From RGIG1959 sp964564305 (GTDB lineage Bacteria; Bacillota; Clostridia; Oscillospirales; Acutalibacteraceae), in NCBI GenBank assembly GCA_964564305.1, contig CAZMAM010000002.1, forward strand, positions 14,042 to 78,041: a stretch of DNA of 64,000 nt. The letters are read 5' to 3'. The translations under genes were made by a program, and so were the position numbers. Of this stretch, positions 18,322 through 28,600 are shown piece by piece. The notes beneath the pieces were generated by a model that was not told the origin of the DNA, made no database searches, and worked only from the letters and a program-made list of their open reading frames with translations. Within the stretch, counting starts at the first letter, position 1. Each line of letters begins with the position of its first letter.

Positions 18322-19693
18322 GGGCATCACCGAAAAGGTGCTGGACACCGTATGTCGCGAACATTTGCTGTGTCCCGGGGACACGGTTTTCCTTGCGCTG
18401 TCGGGCGGAGCCGATTCCATGTCGCTCCTATATGCGCTGATTTCTTTAAAAGAGCGTCTCTCCCTGAGGGAAATTTGCGCGCTACACCTCAACCACGGTC
18501 TTCGCGCGGAAGAGTCGCAAAGAGACGAGGCGTTTGTCCGGCGCCAGTGCGCGCGGCTGAACATTCCGCTGACCGTCTGCCATGCGGATGTTGCGGCGCT
18601 GAAAAAACGCGGGGAATCTGTGGAACAGGCGGGGCGGCGCCTGAGATATGCTTTTTTTGAACGCGAGACGGCAAAAGTGCCCGGGGCCAAAACGGCCACG
18701 GCGCACAATGCGGACGATCAGGCGGAAACCGTCCTGCTGAATTTGTTGCGCGGGTGCGGTATTTCCGGGCTTTGCGGCATTCCGTATGTGCGCGGACGGG
18801 TGATTCGCCCTTTACTGGACTGTAACCGGGAGCAAATCGAGCATTACTGCGCGCAAAACGGTATTCCGTTTATTACGGATTCTACCAACGCTTCTCTTTC
18901 GTACGATCGCAATAAAGTCCGCCATCTGCTGCTTCCCGTCATGCGGGAAATACGCCCGAATGCCGCCCGGTCTTTGCTGCGCCTGTCTTCTCTGGCACGG
19001 GAAGAAGAGGATTTTTGGGAAGAAATTACCGCCTCCGCTTTACATGAGGCGGAGGTTGACGGCGGGTATTCCGCGCGTTCTTTGCGGGCGCTGATGCCGG
19101 CGGTAAGGCGCAGAGTATTGCTCAAGGCGGCCCGTTTGGCCGGCGCGCGCCCGGAGATGGCGCATATAGACCGAATGGCAAAGCTTATCACCTCCGGCGG
19201 CAGTCTGGATTTGCCGGGAGGCGTTCGCTGCCGCTGCGATGAAATTCTTCGGTTTTTTCCGTCTTTTGTGCCCCATCCGGCTGAATGCCTTCCGCTCACC
19301 GTTGGGGAATCATTTTGTTTGGGCGGTTATCGCTACCGCGTCAGGGTATTCCCGGCGGCGGAATGGCGGCAGCGGCAAAATGTTTACAGAAAATTATTTT
19401 CTTTTTCTTTTTCGTGTGATATGATAAAGGGCAAGTTGTGTGTGCGCAGCCGGATTCGGGGCGACCGCTTTCATCCTGCCGGCCGCGGATGTGGCAAAAC
19501 ATTGAAAAAGCTCTTTAATGAAGAACATCTTCCGCAGGAAATGCGGTCTTTGGTTCCGATTGTCTGTGATGACGAGGGCATCCTGCTGGTTTGCGGGTTT
19601 GCTCCCGATGAGCGGGCGGTGGTCACCCGCGGCACCAAAGAAATGATCACATTAGAACCCTTGGGAAAGGATGATGCTTCCGATGAATTATGA
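18314..19693 (+). CDS. tilS: tRNA(Ile)-lysidine synthetase
   Basis: Modifies the wobble cytidine of tRNA-Ile(CAU) to lysidine so that it reads AUA. The PP-loop ATPase motif ALSGGADSMSLL lies at residues 28-39. HLNHGLR, TAHNADDQAET and GCGISGL follow, and the C-terminal domain carries RIRGDRF. The 459 residues are normal. It overlaps dnaB by 8 bases at its start and hpt at its end, so the cluster is tightly coupled. Confidence 0.95.
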   Translation: MDEGITEKVLDTVCREHLLCPGDTVFLALSGGADSMSLLYALISLKERLSLREICALHLNHGLRAEESQRDEAFVRRQCARLNIPLTVCHADVAALKKRGESVEQAGRRLRYAFFERETAKVPGAKTATAHNADDQAETVLLNLLRGCGISGLCGIPYVRGRVIRPLLDCNREQIEHYCAQNGIPFITDSTNASLSYDRNKVRHLLLPVMREIRPNAARSLLRLSSLAREEEDFWEEITASALHEAEVDGGYSARSLRALMPAVRRRVLLKAARLAGARPEMAHIDRMAKLITSGGSLDLPGGVRCRCDEILRFFPSFVPHPAECLPLTVGESFCLGGYRYRVRVFPAAEWRQRQNVYRKLFSFSFSCDMIKGKLCVRSRIRGDRFHPAGRGCGKTLKKLFNEEHLPQEMRSLVPIVCDDEGILLVCGFAPDERAVVTRGTKEMITLEPLGKDDASDEL

Positions 19694-20207
19694 GCTGGAT
19701 GAAATTTTATTTACGGAAGAGCAATTGCGTCAGACGGTGTCCCGTTTGGGCAAACAGATAACCGCCGATTACCGGGGAAAAAATCTGCTGATGATTGCGG
19801 TTCTCAAGGGATCTTTTGTGTTTATGGCGGATTTGGCGCGTCAAATCGATTTGCCCCTCGCAGTGGATTTTATGTCCGTTTCCAGTTACGGAAGCGGAAC
19901 AAAGACTTCCGGAAATGTGAACATCATCAAGGATATTACCGTTCCGCTGGAAGATAAAGACCTGCTGGTGGTAGAGGATATTTTGGATTCCGGCGTCACC
20001 TTGGCTTTTCTGCTTCGGCATTTTCGGGAACGTCACCCCAACAGTATCCGGCTGTGTACTCTCTTGGATAAACCGGAGCGCCGGATAGCGGATGTGCATG
20101 CGGATTATGTCGGGATGAGTATAGAGGATAAATTCATTGTCGGCTACGGGCTGGATGTGGACGAAAAATTCCGGAATCTCCCGTATATCGCGACCATCAA
20201 ACAGTAA
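19683..20207 (+). CDS. hpt: hypoxanthine-guanine phosphoribosyltransferase
   Basis: Salvages hypoxanthine and guanine with PRPP. The PRPP-binding motif VVEDILDSGVTL is clear, along with VLKGSFVFMADL and the C-terminal FIVGYGLD. I prefer ATG 19683 (MNYELDE), 12 bp after GGGAAAGG. Two ATGs at 19671 and 19674 abut that site too closely but cannot be excluded. The protein is 174 residues from the chosen start. It overlaps the end of tilS and is followed 15 bp later by ftsH, the classical Firmicutes order. Confidence 0.95.
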   Translation: MNYELDEILFTEEQLRQTVSRLGKQITADYRGKNLLMIAVLKGSFVFMADLARQIDLPLAVDFMSVSSYGSGTKTSGNVNIIKDITVPLEDKDLLVVEDILDSGVTLAFLLRHFRERHPNSIRLCTLLDKPERRIADVHADYVGMSIEDKFIVGYGLDVDEKFRNLPYIATIKQ

Positions 20208-20222
20208 GAGGGAGGCCGGATT

Positions 20223-22193
20223 GTGAAACCGGAGAATCAGAATAACGGGCGTATGCTCAAAAACATACTGCTCATTGTGGGAATCCCGCTGCTCATTATT
20301 TTGGCGTCGTGGATGATGCTCAACATGATGAGTGATCAAACCGAATTGCCCTATTCTCATTACATCGGCTATTTCGACCGGGGAGAAGTGGAAGAATTCG
20401 AGCTGGATCTCAACAACGGCGAGCTGCAAATGCGCCTGAGAAAAGAATTCAGACAGGATGAAAACAAAGACGGCGTCATAGACGAAAAAGACATCATTCA
20501 GTACAAAGTTCCGGAGATTAATCTATTCTTAGACAGTGTCTGGGAAGATGTGCAAGATGTCAATTCCGATGGCAATCCCGATAACGACATTGTCTATGAT
20601 GTCAAGCCGCAGCAACAGGTACCTTGGTTCATCAATATTCTGCCCACCTTGCTGGTGATTGTGTTTGTGGTGGTCATGTTTGTGATGATGCGCCGTTCGC
20701 TCAACGGTATCGACGGCCGGGGCGGCGTGATGGGATTCGGCAAGGCGCGGGTTAAGCAGCCGGTAGATGAAAAACGCAAAACCACTTTTGCGGATGTTGC
20801 CGGAGCCGATGAGGAAAAAGAGGAACTTCGGGAGATTGTGGATTTCCTGAAAGGCCCCAAAAAGTTTCAGGAACTGGGCGCCCGTATTCCCAAGGGCGTT
20901 TTGCTGGTGGGCCCTCCCGGAACGGGAAAAACATTACTGGCTCGCGCGGTTGCGGGTGAGGCCGGCGTGCCGTTCTTCTCGATTTCCGGCTCCGATTTTG
21001 TCGAAATGTATGTCGGTGTCGGCGCTTCCCGCGTGCGCGATTTGTTTGATCAGGCAAAGAAAAATTCACCCTGCATCATATTTATCGATGAAATCGATGC
21101 GGTCGGCCGTCAGCGCGGAGCCGGTCTGGGGGGAGGTCACGATGAGCGGGAACAGACATTGAACCAGTTGCTGGTGGAAATGGACGGATTCGGCGCAAAC
21201 GAAGGCGTGATTATGATTGCCGCGACCAACCGTCCGGATATTCTCGATCCCGCTTTAATGCGTCCCGGAAGATTCGATCGGCGCATTGTGGTGAATTACC
21301 CGGATCTCAAGGGCCGTGAAGCCATTTTGCGCATTCATGCGCGGGGGAAGCCCATTGCGCCGGATGTGGAATTGCTGACTATAGCGAAATCGACCGCCGG
21401 ATTTACCGGTGCGGATTTGGAAAATCTGCTGAATGAAGCGGCGCTGCTGGCGGCCCGAAAAGAGCATCATTCCATCACCATGGAAGAGATAGAAGAGGCC
21501 ACCATTAAAGTCGTCATGGGTACCGAAAAGCGCAGCCATGTGATGACAGACAAGGAAAAGAAGCTGACTTCCTATCACGAAGCGGGTCACGCCGTGGTTT
21601 CCTTCTTCTGCCCGACTCAAGATCCGGTGCACCAGATTTCCATTATCCCGCGCGGTATGGCGGGCGGATACACGATGAGCCTTCCTTCCGAGGACCGTTC
21701 GTACCGTTCCAAGATGGAAATGATGGAGGAAATTCAGGTTCTTCTCGGCGGTCGCGCGGCCGAAGCGCTGGTGCTCGGGGACATTTCCACCGGGGCGTCC
21801 AACGATATCGAGCGTGCTTCCGATCTGGCGCGGAAAATGGTTATGCAATACGGGATGAGCAACGAGCTCGGGCCCATTATGTTCGGCGACTCCGATTCGG
21901 GAGAAGTGTTTCTCGGGCGTGATTTTGGCCATTTGCGCAATTATTCCGAAGAAGTGGCGGCTCAAATCGATAAGGAAATCCGGCGCATCATTACCGGCAG
22001 TTACGATGAGACCACTCGGAAGCTCAGGGACCATATGGATAAACTCCACGCGGTGGCGCAATTTCTCTTTGAGCACGAAAAGATTGACGGCGATGAATTT
22101 GTTGCCGTGATGAACCGCCCGGCCGGTCAGGAGAGCGATAATCAGGAAAGCGGGAATACTCCGAAACCGGAAAACGGGCAGCAACAGGAATAA
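20223..22193 (+). CDS. ftsH: ATP-dependent zinc metalloprotease FtsH
   Basis: A membrane AAA+ protease of 656 residues. A transmembrane helix at about 12-35 is followed by an extracytoplasmic domain and a second helix at about 138-157. The AAA domain has Walker A GPPGTGKT near residue 226, Walker [10 protein letters not shown] and the second region of homology. The protease domain has the zinc motif HEAGH near residue 457. Unusually, the extracytoplasmic domain holds an EF-hand-like loop [12 protein letters not shown] (about 79-90) and a second [11 protein letters not shown] (about 112-122). The GTG start follows GAGGGAGG. The C-terminal tail is rich in Q, E, N and G. Confidence 0.96.
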   Translation: MKPENQNNGRMLKNILLIVGIPLLIILASWMMLNMMSDQTELPYSHYIGYFDRGEVEEFELDLNNGELQMRLRKEFRQDENKDGVIDEKDIIQYKVPEINLFLDSVWEDVQDVNSDGNPDNDIVYDVKPQQQVPWFINILPTLLVIVFVVVMFVMMRRSLNGIDGRGGVMGFGKARVKQPVDEKRKTTFADVAGADEEKEELREIVDFLKGPKKFQELGARIPKGVLLVGPPGTGKTLLARAVAGEAGVPFFSISGSDFVEMYVGVGASRVRDLFDQAKKNSPCIIFIDEIDAVGRQRGAGLGGGHDEREQTLNQLLVEMDGFGANEGVIMIAATNRPDILDPALMRPGRFDRRIVVNYPDLKGREAILRIHARGKPIAPDVELLTIAKSTAGFTGADLENLLNEAALLAARKEHHSITMEEIEEATIKVVMGTEKRSHVMTDKEKKLTSYHEAGHAVVSFFCPTQDPVHQISIIPRGMAGGYTMSLPSEDRSYRSKMEMMEEIQVLLGGRAAEALVLGDISTGASNDIERASDLARKMVMQYGMSNELGPIMFGDSDSGEVFLGRDFGHLRNYSEEVAAQIDKEIRRIITGSYDETTRKLRDHMDKLHAVAQFLFEHEKIDGDEFVAVMNRPAGQESDNQESGNTPKPENGQQQE

Positions 22194-22245
22194 AACCGTT
22201 ACGGCATTATATATACGCATGATATAGAGAGTTTTTCAGCATCTT

Positions 22246-22288
22246 CGGGTAAGAGGTCATACCGGGCCTCTTACCCGGTTTCTCTTTT
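22246..22288 (+). terminator. ftsH terminator 1
   Basis: A perfect 11-bp stem CGGGTAAGAGG (22246-22256) with CCTCTTACCCG (22267-22277), followed by GTTTCTCTTTT. It ends the long rightward housekeeping block. Confidence 0.9.
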
Positions 22289-22320
22289 GGCCGCTTTGCA
22301 CCCGGCCTTTTTCTTTTTTT
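22289..22320 (+). terminator. ftsH terminator 2
   Basis: A second hairpin, GGCCG/CGGCC, with a long T-rich tail (22308-22320), directly behind the first. Tandem terminators insulate the following surface-protein gene. The rest of the gap to 22507 holds only a CCCGGC/GCCGGG hairpin near 22335 and AT-rich sequence. Confidence 0.75.
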
Positions 22321-22507
22321 AAATTTTTTATGAGCGGTTCCCGGCTTCAGCCGGGCAAACATAACTCTTGTTTTAAAAAGGCGCCCCGCATCAATCGGCA
22401 TCGCCGTTTTCCTCAAATGCTCTTTTCGCTTTTCTGCTGAAAAATAGCTTTGATTTGCGCTTTCGGTTGTGCGATTTGCCGAATTTTTCATTTTGCACAA
22501 AATAAAC

Positions 22508-22535
22508 TTGCACGGGGGGGGGAATATTGTATAAT
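22508..22535 (+). promoter_or_regulatory. promoter with nine-G tract in the spacer
   Basis: TTGCAC (22508-22513) and TATAAT (22530-22535) are separated by 16 bp. The first nine spacer bases (22514-22522) are all G. Homopolymer G tracts slip during replication, so spacer length, and with it promoter strength, could switch. The expected start of transcription is near 22542, about 90 nt before the chosen ATG. Phase variation is an inference from the tract position. Confidence 0.7.
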
Positions 22536-22634
22536 CCATCTGGTTAATTCTCTTTGAACACTTTTTGCGGGATGGACTGTGTTCAGTTGCTTTTTGGGCG
22601 GTTTTTCGCAAAGAGGGGAAGGGCGGATGGAAAG

Positions 22635-25600
22635 ATGAAACATAACATTTTCCTTTCGACGGGGCACAAGGCGGTTGCGCTTTTGCTGTCGCTTTTGGTT
22701 GTATTCTCGCTGCTGGCGCCGCTGGGCGGGCTTTTCGAGTCGGTTTCGGCGGAAGGCACCAACGATACTTTCTACGATAACCGCGATTATTATATCAATG
22801 TTCAGGCGCTGCCGAAAACCTACCGTGATACTGAGTTGTTAAGTGACCCCGGGCAAATCGAAGTGCGCTTTACGGATGATTCCGGAGCTGTGCAATGGGT
22901 ATCGCACTTAGAAGCGCTAGCTGTTGGCACTTATACCGGGGCGGACGCAGGGTATATTCTCAAAATTCCCGCTGCCCAGAGTGCAGCCGGAACAAAAACG
23001 GCCTCTCGGATGATTTTGCGTGATTTGCGTTACGCCGCAGCGGGGGAGGGGCAGCCTTCCCGTGCCGTCGGCAATATTCGCCTGATTTTTAAAGCCGAAA
23101 ATGTCGATGTGCTGGATTTAAACAACAACGTGCGGTTTGTAGACCCCGCCGTCACCGCGTTGAACGCAAGCGGCTCTCCCGTTGCGGTGGGCAATGTGAT
23201 TGAGGCGGACGGAAGCACAAAGCTTTTGAAATGTACCGATGCGTCATCTTCCGGCGTCTTTTATTATTTGGATATTCCGAAAGACGATTGGCAAAGTGCC
23301 GGTGTAAAGGCATTTCGTTTTTCGTGTGAAGAATATTTCCCGGCGGGAAGCGATGTACCGCGCGCCGGCCGGCTGGCGACACAGTCGCTGGGCATTGCCG
23401 AATACAGCGGCATCATCTTTTACGACGGCGCGATTGCGAGCAATCCGCATATTTACGAAATTACCGACGATGTGCTGGCGGGCAATGCGGAGAACACTTC
23501 CGGCATTGCGCAATACGAAGTGGAGCTGGCGCAGGGCGCAAAGAGCGGCGAGGCATATCAAAATTATTTTGTGATGAAGGGCGAAGAGGGAGTTACCCCT
23601 TCCAAATATTTCTTCCCGGAAATTCTGGATTTTTCTATTCGCCGCAAAGTATGGGTCTATAATGAGGATTGGTTCGGCCAGGATTATATTTATGCCACCG
23701 CGGATTTGGACGATCCCCTGCGTCAAACGGTTAAGCTGCCCGCCGATAAAGACATGAATAATACCATGGGCAGCGAGGGTTGGTTTGTCACGCAGGAGGG
23801 CCTGGGCCTTCCGGCCGGGGCCAAAATGGTGTTTCACCCCATAGAGACAGAGCCGAACAGCGGCGCCACCGGCCCGACTTTTGTGCCTTTCCAAGGCGAG
23901 CAAGCGGAAGACGGTTCGAAAACGGTGATTCCGCAAATCACCTCCGTGGACGAATATACTGCGGTATGGGCCCAAAACTTTACCCCCGCCTACGATGGGA
24001 ATCGATATGATGAATCCGATTCGGTTCACGGAACTTCCGATACCGTCTATTACGTTTCCCGCAATTTTGCCGACCAATGGCTGCAAAAGAGCCAGTTCCG
24101 GGTGGATTACGATTTTCTGGTCAACGATAACAATAACAATTCCGGTGAAGATCTCTACTGGGTGGACGCGACGTATTACGATTTCCTCTCGAACAGCGAA
24201 CTGCCGCAAGATCCCGATGCTTCCACAGATGATTATCTGAATACTTGGATGACCGGCCTCCCCGGCGCGAACGGAGAGAGCGTAAACAATTATAACGATT
24301 ACTACGACAGTTTCGATCAATTTAATTTTGCGGTTAAATCTCTGGCTCAGGCCGCCACCGATTGGCGGTATCCGCTTTATTTCGGGAATTATTACCTTGA
24401 TTTCAAGCAGGAATTTATCGATAAATTTTTTATTGGCGACAGAAGTACAAATAATGCCGATCGATTTTATTCGGCCAATAATTCCAACGGGTTGGGGAAT
24501 GACGGCGGGGAACCAGCATCGGTTGAAGGCGATCCGGATTATGATCCGGATGATCCAAAATATCAATATCACCGTTCTGTAGGAGGCTTGGTTTATCCCT
24601 TACAAGGATACTGGTGGAACGGTAAAGAGGATAATTACCTTGGAGTAAATCAATGGATAGATAGGCAATATTACGCAACCGATGGTTCCACCGATGGAGA
24701 ATTTTATTATGATGATTTAAAGGTCGGCAGTGCGGGAAACACCCTTGCGCCGTATTTTAACTATCAGTGGCTTTCCGGGCAGACCGAAAACCAAGAATCG
24801 GTGTATAGAGAATATACCGCATCAATGGAAATGTATGAATCTAATTTTACTCCGGAACCGCAAGTTACTTGGGGAACAGGTAGTTTTACGGTTTTTAAAC
24901 TCAAGATATCGGATTATTTCGATACATTAGTGCTTGGAAAGGATGGTCGGACGAATTTATCTCAGCAAACAAGAGATGCGACAATATCGTTAACTGATGC
25001 CATCAATAATTGTATAATTGCGTATAATTACAAAAATGGCTGGAGCGGTTTGATTTATTCAGACGGTGAAAATCACAATAATAATGAAAATGCCATTGCT
25101 CTTTACAATGCGGTGATTCAAAAAGTTGGAAGTTCAAGTGCACATACTTCCGGTTATTATTATGTTGTAATATGTGTCTTTGCTCAAGCAGATCAAAGAG
25201 ACTTTAATCACGGTGGGTATAAATCTGGTTTTGCAAACGACTATCCCATTGATTTTATCAATTCTAATACAGGGGAAACATGTCGAATGGAATCGGGATT
25301 TAGTTCTTCAACTAAACCTGTTTCCGTTCAGGTTGAGCAAACGGCCAATAACGGCCGTAAAGGGTGGACCGTTGCTTCCAAATTCCCGTTTCGTGTGGAA
25401 AAGGATGAATCCCTCACGTATCAGGAACACGGTCAGGAATATCCCGTGATGCACTATGTGTTCGATTCTTCAAGCGGAGATACGGTGAATTTTACCTATG
25501 ACGAAGAAAGCAAAGAACCTAAGGCCGTGAATTATTATGCCAATGAGCAAACCGTTCATAATATGGGCTTCGAAAACTTCGGGTATTTTAATCAGGAGCC

Positions 25601-28600
25601 CGGGTATTTCCCGTTTAATAACGGTGAGCAAGATGCAACCGGCGCCGATACCGGCAAAGACAGCAAAGGGTATAATTTCGGTTTTGCCACCAAAATTGAG
25701 TTGAAATTTCGGATTCCGGAAGGCGGGTATTTTACCGATGCAGAAGGCAACCGTCAGCCTTGCACGTTCACATTTACCGGAGACGATGACCTGTGGGTTT
25801 TTATTGACGGATTTTTGGCGCTCGATGTGGGCGGCGCCCATTCCCAAGCATCGGGGTATATTGATTTTTCAGTGATGGCACAAAACTCAAAACCGACTTC
25901 TTTTGCACAGTCCCCCCTTGGTGTTTTCAATGGTGGTGGCCATTGGGGCGATGGAGATGATGATACATTTGACAACGGGGCACAGAGAATTTATAATATT
26001 TCTGTCAATCAATCCAATCCGGCTACAGTACACACCATGACCATTTATCACATGGAGCGCGGCATGGGGGATTCTAATTTACACATCGATTTCACCGCCC
26101 TTCCCGCGAATACCGATGTGCGGGTGGAAAAAGAGGTTGCCACCGAAAACCTGAATCCCGGGCTGGTCAGCGGGGTGCAATCGCTGCAGCAAACTTTGCA
26201 GGAAGCGAATCCGGAAAAAGATTATGATTACCGCGATCCGTTTTTGTTTAATGTATCTTCATCCCAGAACACGGTGGTATTGAATTCAACAGAATATTTA
26301 AACGAGAAATTTACCCGTTTCGATAATTTAAACGGTACCTCGGAAACCCAGGCCAATGTCGGGGGTACAATGTATTATGGTCCAAAAGAATATCTTTCAA
26401 CGCAGTCAAATTCTTTCTGGCTGAAAGCCCGGCAAACCGCCGATTTTGTCAACGGTTTCAATATCGGTAGTAATCTGACTTTCGGAGAGATAGGAAAAAA
26501 AGAAGAGGGCATTATCACTGGTCATAATCCCGGAATGGCTTTTCAATCGGGGTTGCGGTACGAGACTTACTTCCGGCTGATCAGGGAAGGCGGAAAAATT
26601 ATCAATCCGTTTGAGGAAACCCAAAAGATTTTGTTGCAGGCGGGTGGAAAAGAAAATTATGAAAATTTAAAGGCGATTAATAAACAAAATGGGAATTTAA
26701 CCGATTTTGAACAGGCCCTTGCGCAAAAAGAGGAAGGTTACCAAAAATTTATTGAGGGCGAAAGCCTGCAAAATACCTCCGTTTCGTTTTCCGTAAATTA
26801 CGATGATCCCAATAACCCGGATCCCGCGCATCTGGTTGCCCGTGAACTTCAGTACCTCAATAAGGTTCAGACCACCGATTTGCTCGTTTCCGCCGAAATT
26901 GTGGACCCCGATCACGATTACGCGGTTGTCGATAAAAACAGCCGCCTGTTCAACTTTTCGCTGGAAATTTTTGTTTCCACTTCATATTTAAGCGCTCTAT
27001 TTTCCGATGGAGACCAAACGGATACCTATACATTAAGCACTTGGATTCCGCTTGCGCTCGATGCGACCGTATTCACATACGATGAAAAGGGAAATCCACT
27101 CTCCCGAAACGAGACCAAACTTTCCCCGAAAGGCGAATTTTCCCTTTCCAAATACCAAAAGCTGCTCATTCACGGCCTTCCGGTGAACCTGCCCTACCGC
27201 ATTACGGAAACACGGGACAGCCAATACGAACCTTTGGGCTTCTTTATCAATAACGATTACGACACCGTGACCGGAGCTGCAGATGTTAAAACCGAGGCGG
27301 TAAATAAATATCTGATTAAAAAATTGTATACCCCGGAAAACGGGCTTTATGCCACCAACCAAACTCCGGATGAGACGATGACTAAAGCTGGTTATAGCGC
27401 TATGACAGAAAAAGTCGGAACAACATCAAAATTTTTGCCAGGTCAAACGGATGCCTATTATCTATGCCCCACTCATGTGGTTGGGATAAATGACAACCTT
27501 GATCCTCAGATCCCCGTATTGAACCCGTGCTACCCGACAGCGGAAAACGCGCTCACGGAACAGGTTGCCACCCCGGAAGAGGCGATGCAGGCTTTTAACG
27601 GCGATGAAACCTCCGCACGGGAATTGCCCAATACCGTAAAGCGCGCCAATTCCATTCAGTTTGTCCATGTGTACAGCCCTATTCCCGGTGTGCTTCAGGC
27701 GCAAAAAACCATCGATAACGAACCGCTCAACGACGCCAAATTCGATGGCAAGTTTACTTTCCGTGCTCAGCTTCTGGATGCGTTTATCAATGTTGACGCT
27801 TCGGAAAGAACCGGCAATGACGTGAATGATGTTTCCGCACTTGAAAATTACGATCAGCTTCAGTTTGCGGACGCCGGTACCGATGAGCGCGGCATGGTCA
27901 ATTTCACCGGGGCGGATTTCGGCACGGGAACGCAGGGCACCGATGCGTACTACCTGTACGGCATTTCGGAGGATACTAGCCCTGAGGAAAATGATCCGGA
28001 TTATCTTTACGACCCCACGCTTTATTACGCGATTGTGCATTATTCCTGTCAGACCGATCCGGAAACCGGGCAAGTGACCGATGAAAGTACCACGGTTAGC
28101 TATTACAAAGTCTTAGACGAAAATCATGATACCATTGAAGAATACAATCCCGCCGATGAATTTATTTTGGGTGAACAAAAATTCCCGTGCTGCGGGGAGC
28201 TTCTTGTTTCCGGGGAAGAGCACACCATTCCCGTTTTCAATAACCAAACGAAGCCCAAAGAGACCGAGCTCGCGTTTCAAAAGCTGTCCCCATCGAAAAA
28301 GTCTTTGCCCGGTTCCTCCTTTGCGCTGTATACAGACGCGACCTGCGCCGAACCGGCTTTGAAAGAGCAAATCTCTGCCTCCGATGGCGCGGTGACATTT
28401 GAGCAAGTGGAATATAAGCGCAAAACCCAAGTGAGCCCCGGGGATATGCTCGCGGTCGATTTGAATATTACCGAACCCGGAAGCGGCGCGGTTACGGAAT
28501 TATCCGGAACCTTTATTTACAACGCCGATGTATTGCAATTTGAATATGCGCTTCCCGGTGGCAATACGGGCGCTTTAGCGGGCGCTGCCGTCACCGCGGC

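Noticed and set aside
23244..24572. A 442-codon leftward frame opposite the surface protein
   Set aside because: The very high isoleucine content reflects the complement of Asn/Asp/Tyr-rich codons. No start signal.
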